Below, in pieces: positions 47,489 to 47,508 of a stretch of DNA of 47,508 nucleotides. The DNA is from Candidatus Levybacteria bacterium RIFCSPLOWO2_02_FULL_37_18. Its GTDB lineage: Bacteria > Patescibacteriota > Microgenomatia > Levybacterales > UBA12049. Below the pieces are notes generated by a model. The model was given only the letters and a program-made list of their open reading frames with translations, was not told where the DNA came from and made no database searches. The position numbers were made by a program, and so were the translations under genes. How positions within the stretch are numbered: position 1 is the stretch's first letter; the number at the start of each line of letters is the position of its first letter. Location of the stretch: the NCBI GenBank assembly GCA_001784115.1, contig MFPD01000018.1:1-47508 (forward strand), in the 5' to 3' direction.

Positions 47489-47508
47489 TCTTCAATCGTA
47501 GCGAATGA

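Overview
The window looks like a chromosomal segment of a Candidate Phyla Radiation (Patescibacteria) bacterium, most likely of the Microgenomates group. The evidence is gene content: TraG/VirD4-like ATPase with several VirB2-like two-helix proteins, DUF5667-type secreted protein, SpoIID-domain protein with a coiled coil, PPM-like/TM/propeller protein, and many family-less secreted or coiled-coil proteins. It is AT-rich. UGA is a normal stop (comF and the PH-domain gene end in TGA), so this is not the UGA=Gly code of Gracilibacteria/Absconditabacteria. The phylum call is inference.

Layout. 1-785: PhD/PIN toxin-antitoxin pair with an operator over its promoter. 785-1202: tRNA-Ile(UAU) and a four-helix-bundle gene fragment. 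1203-5512 (minus): TraG/VirD4-like ATPase and two unknown proteins. 5494-10500 (minus): a B12 and deoxynucleotide block, nrdR-nrdJ (class II, B12-dependent RNR) behind paired NrdR boxes, then a cobalamin riboswitch, a DUF4430 gene broken by one in-frame UGA, a small membrane protein (possible transporter) and a cobalamin adenosyltransferase. 10590-12388: secreted DUF5667-like protein and a CBS-methyltransferase fusion. 12504-13193: decayed reverse transcriptase fused to a transposase tail. 13332-14206: AbiEii-type toxin pair. 14208-17837: unknown large protein, methyltransferase, CMP-kinase-like protein. 17968-20335: gapA and a minimal pgk. 20412-21810: CvpA-CAP fusion and ASCH-like protein. 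21924-22715: decayed DDE transposase. 22775-27401: two tandem class A PBPs. 27490-30865 (minus): rpe, rpiB, class I aldolase, PfkB kinase (sugar phosphate metabolism). 30929-37318: envelope proteins. 37363-38947: tRNA-Ser, comF, VapBC-like pair. 38964-39264: two MITE-like elements. 39226-44039: a FliG-like protein with coiled-coil neighbours. 44104-47488: membrane metalloprotease-like protein and four VirB2-like or pilin-like membrane proteins.

The most unusual aspect is the density of short palindromic and word-like repeats that lie between genes and also INSIDE reading frames, without breaking them: gapA, pgk (three places), the cobalamin adenosyltransferase, pfkB, comF, the metalloprotease-like gene, the 464-aa gene and the PPM-like gene all carry in-frame copies. 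This parallels the Rickettsia palindromic elements. Two complete MITE-like forms, each in two copies with terminal inverted repeats, carry the same palindromic core. Other strong observations are a FliG homologue with no flagellar genes in view, the B12 salvage module with its UGA-interrupted riboswitch gene, a NrdR-controlled promoter readable at base level, and -10 boxes that sit 6-9 bases before many start codons, which suggests widespread leaderless mRNAs.
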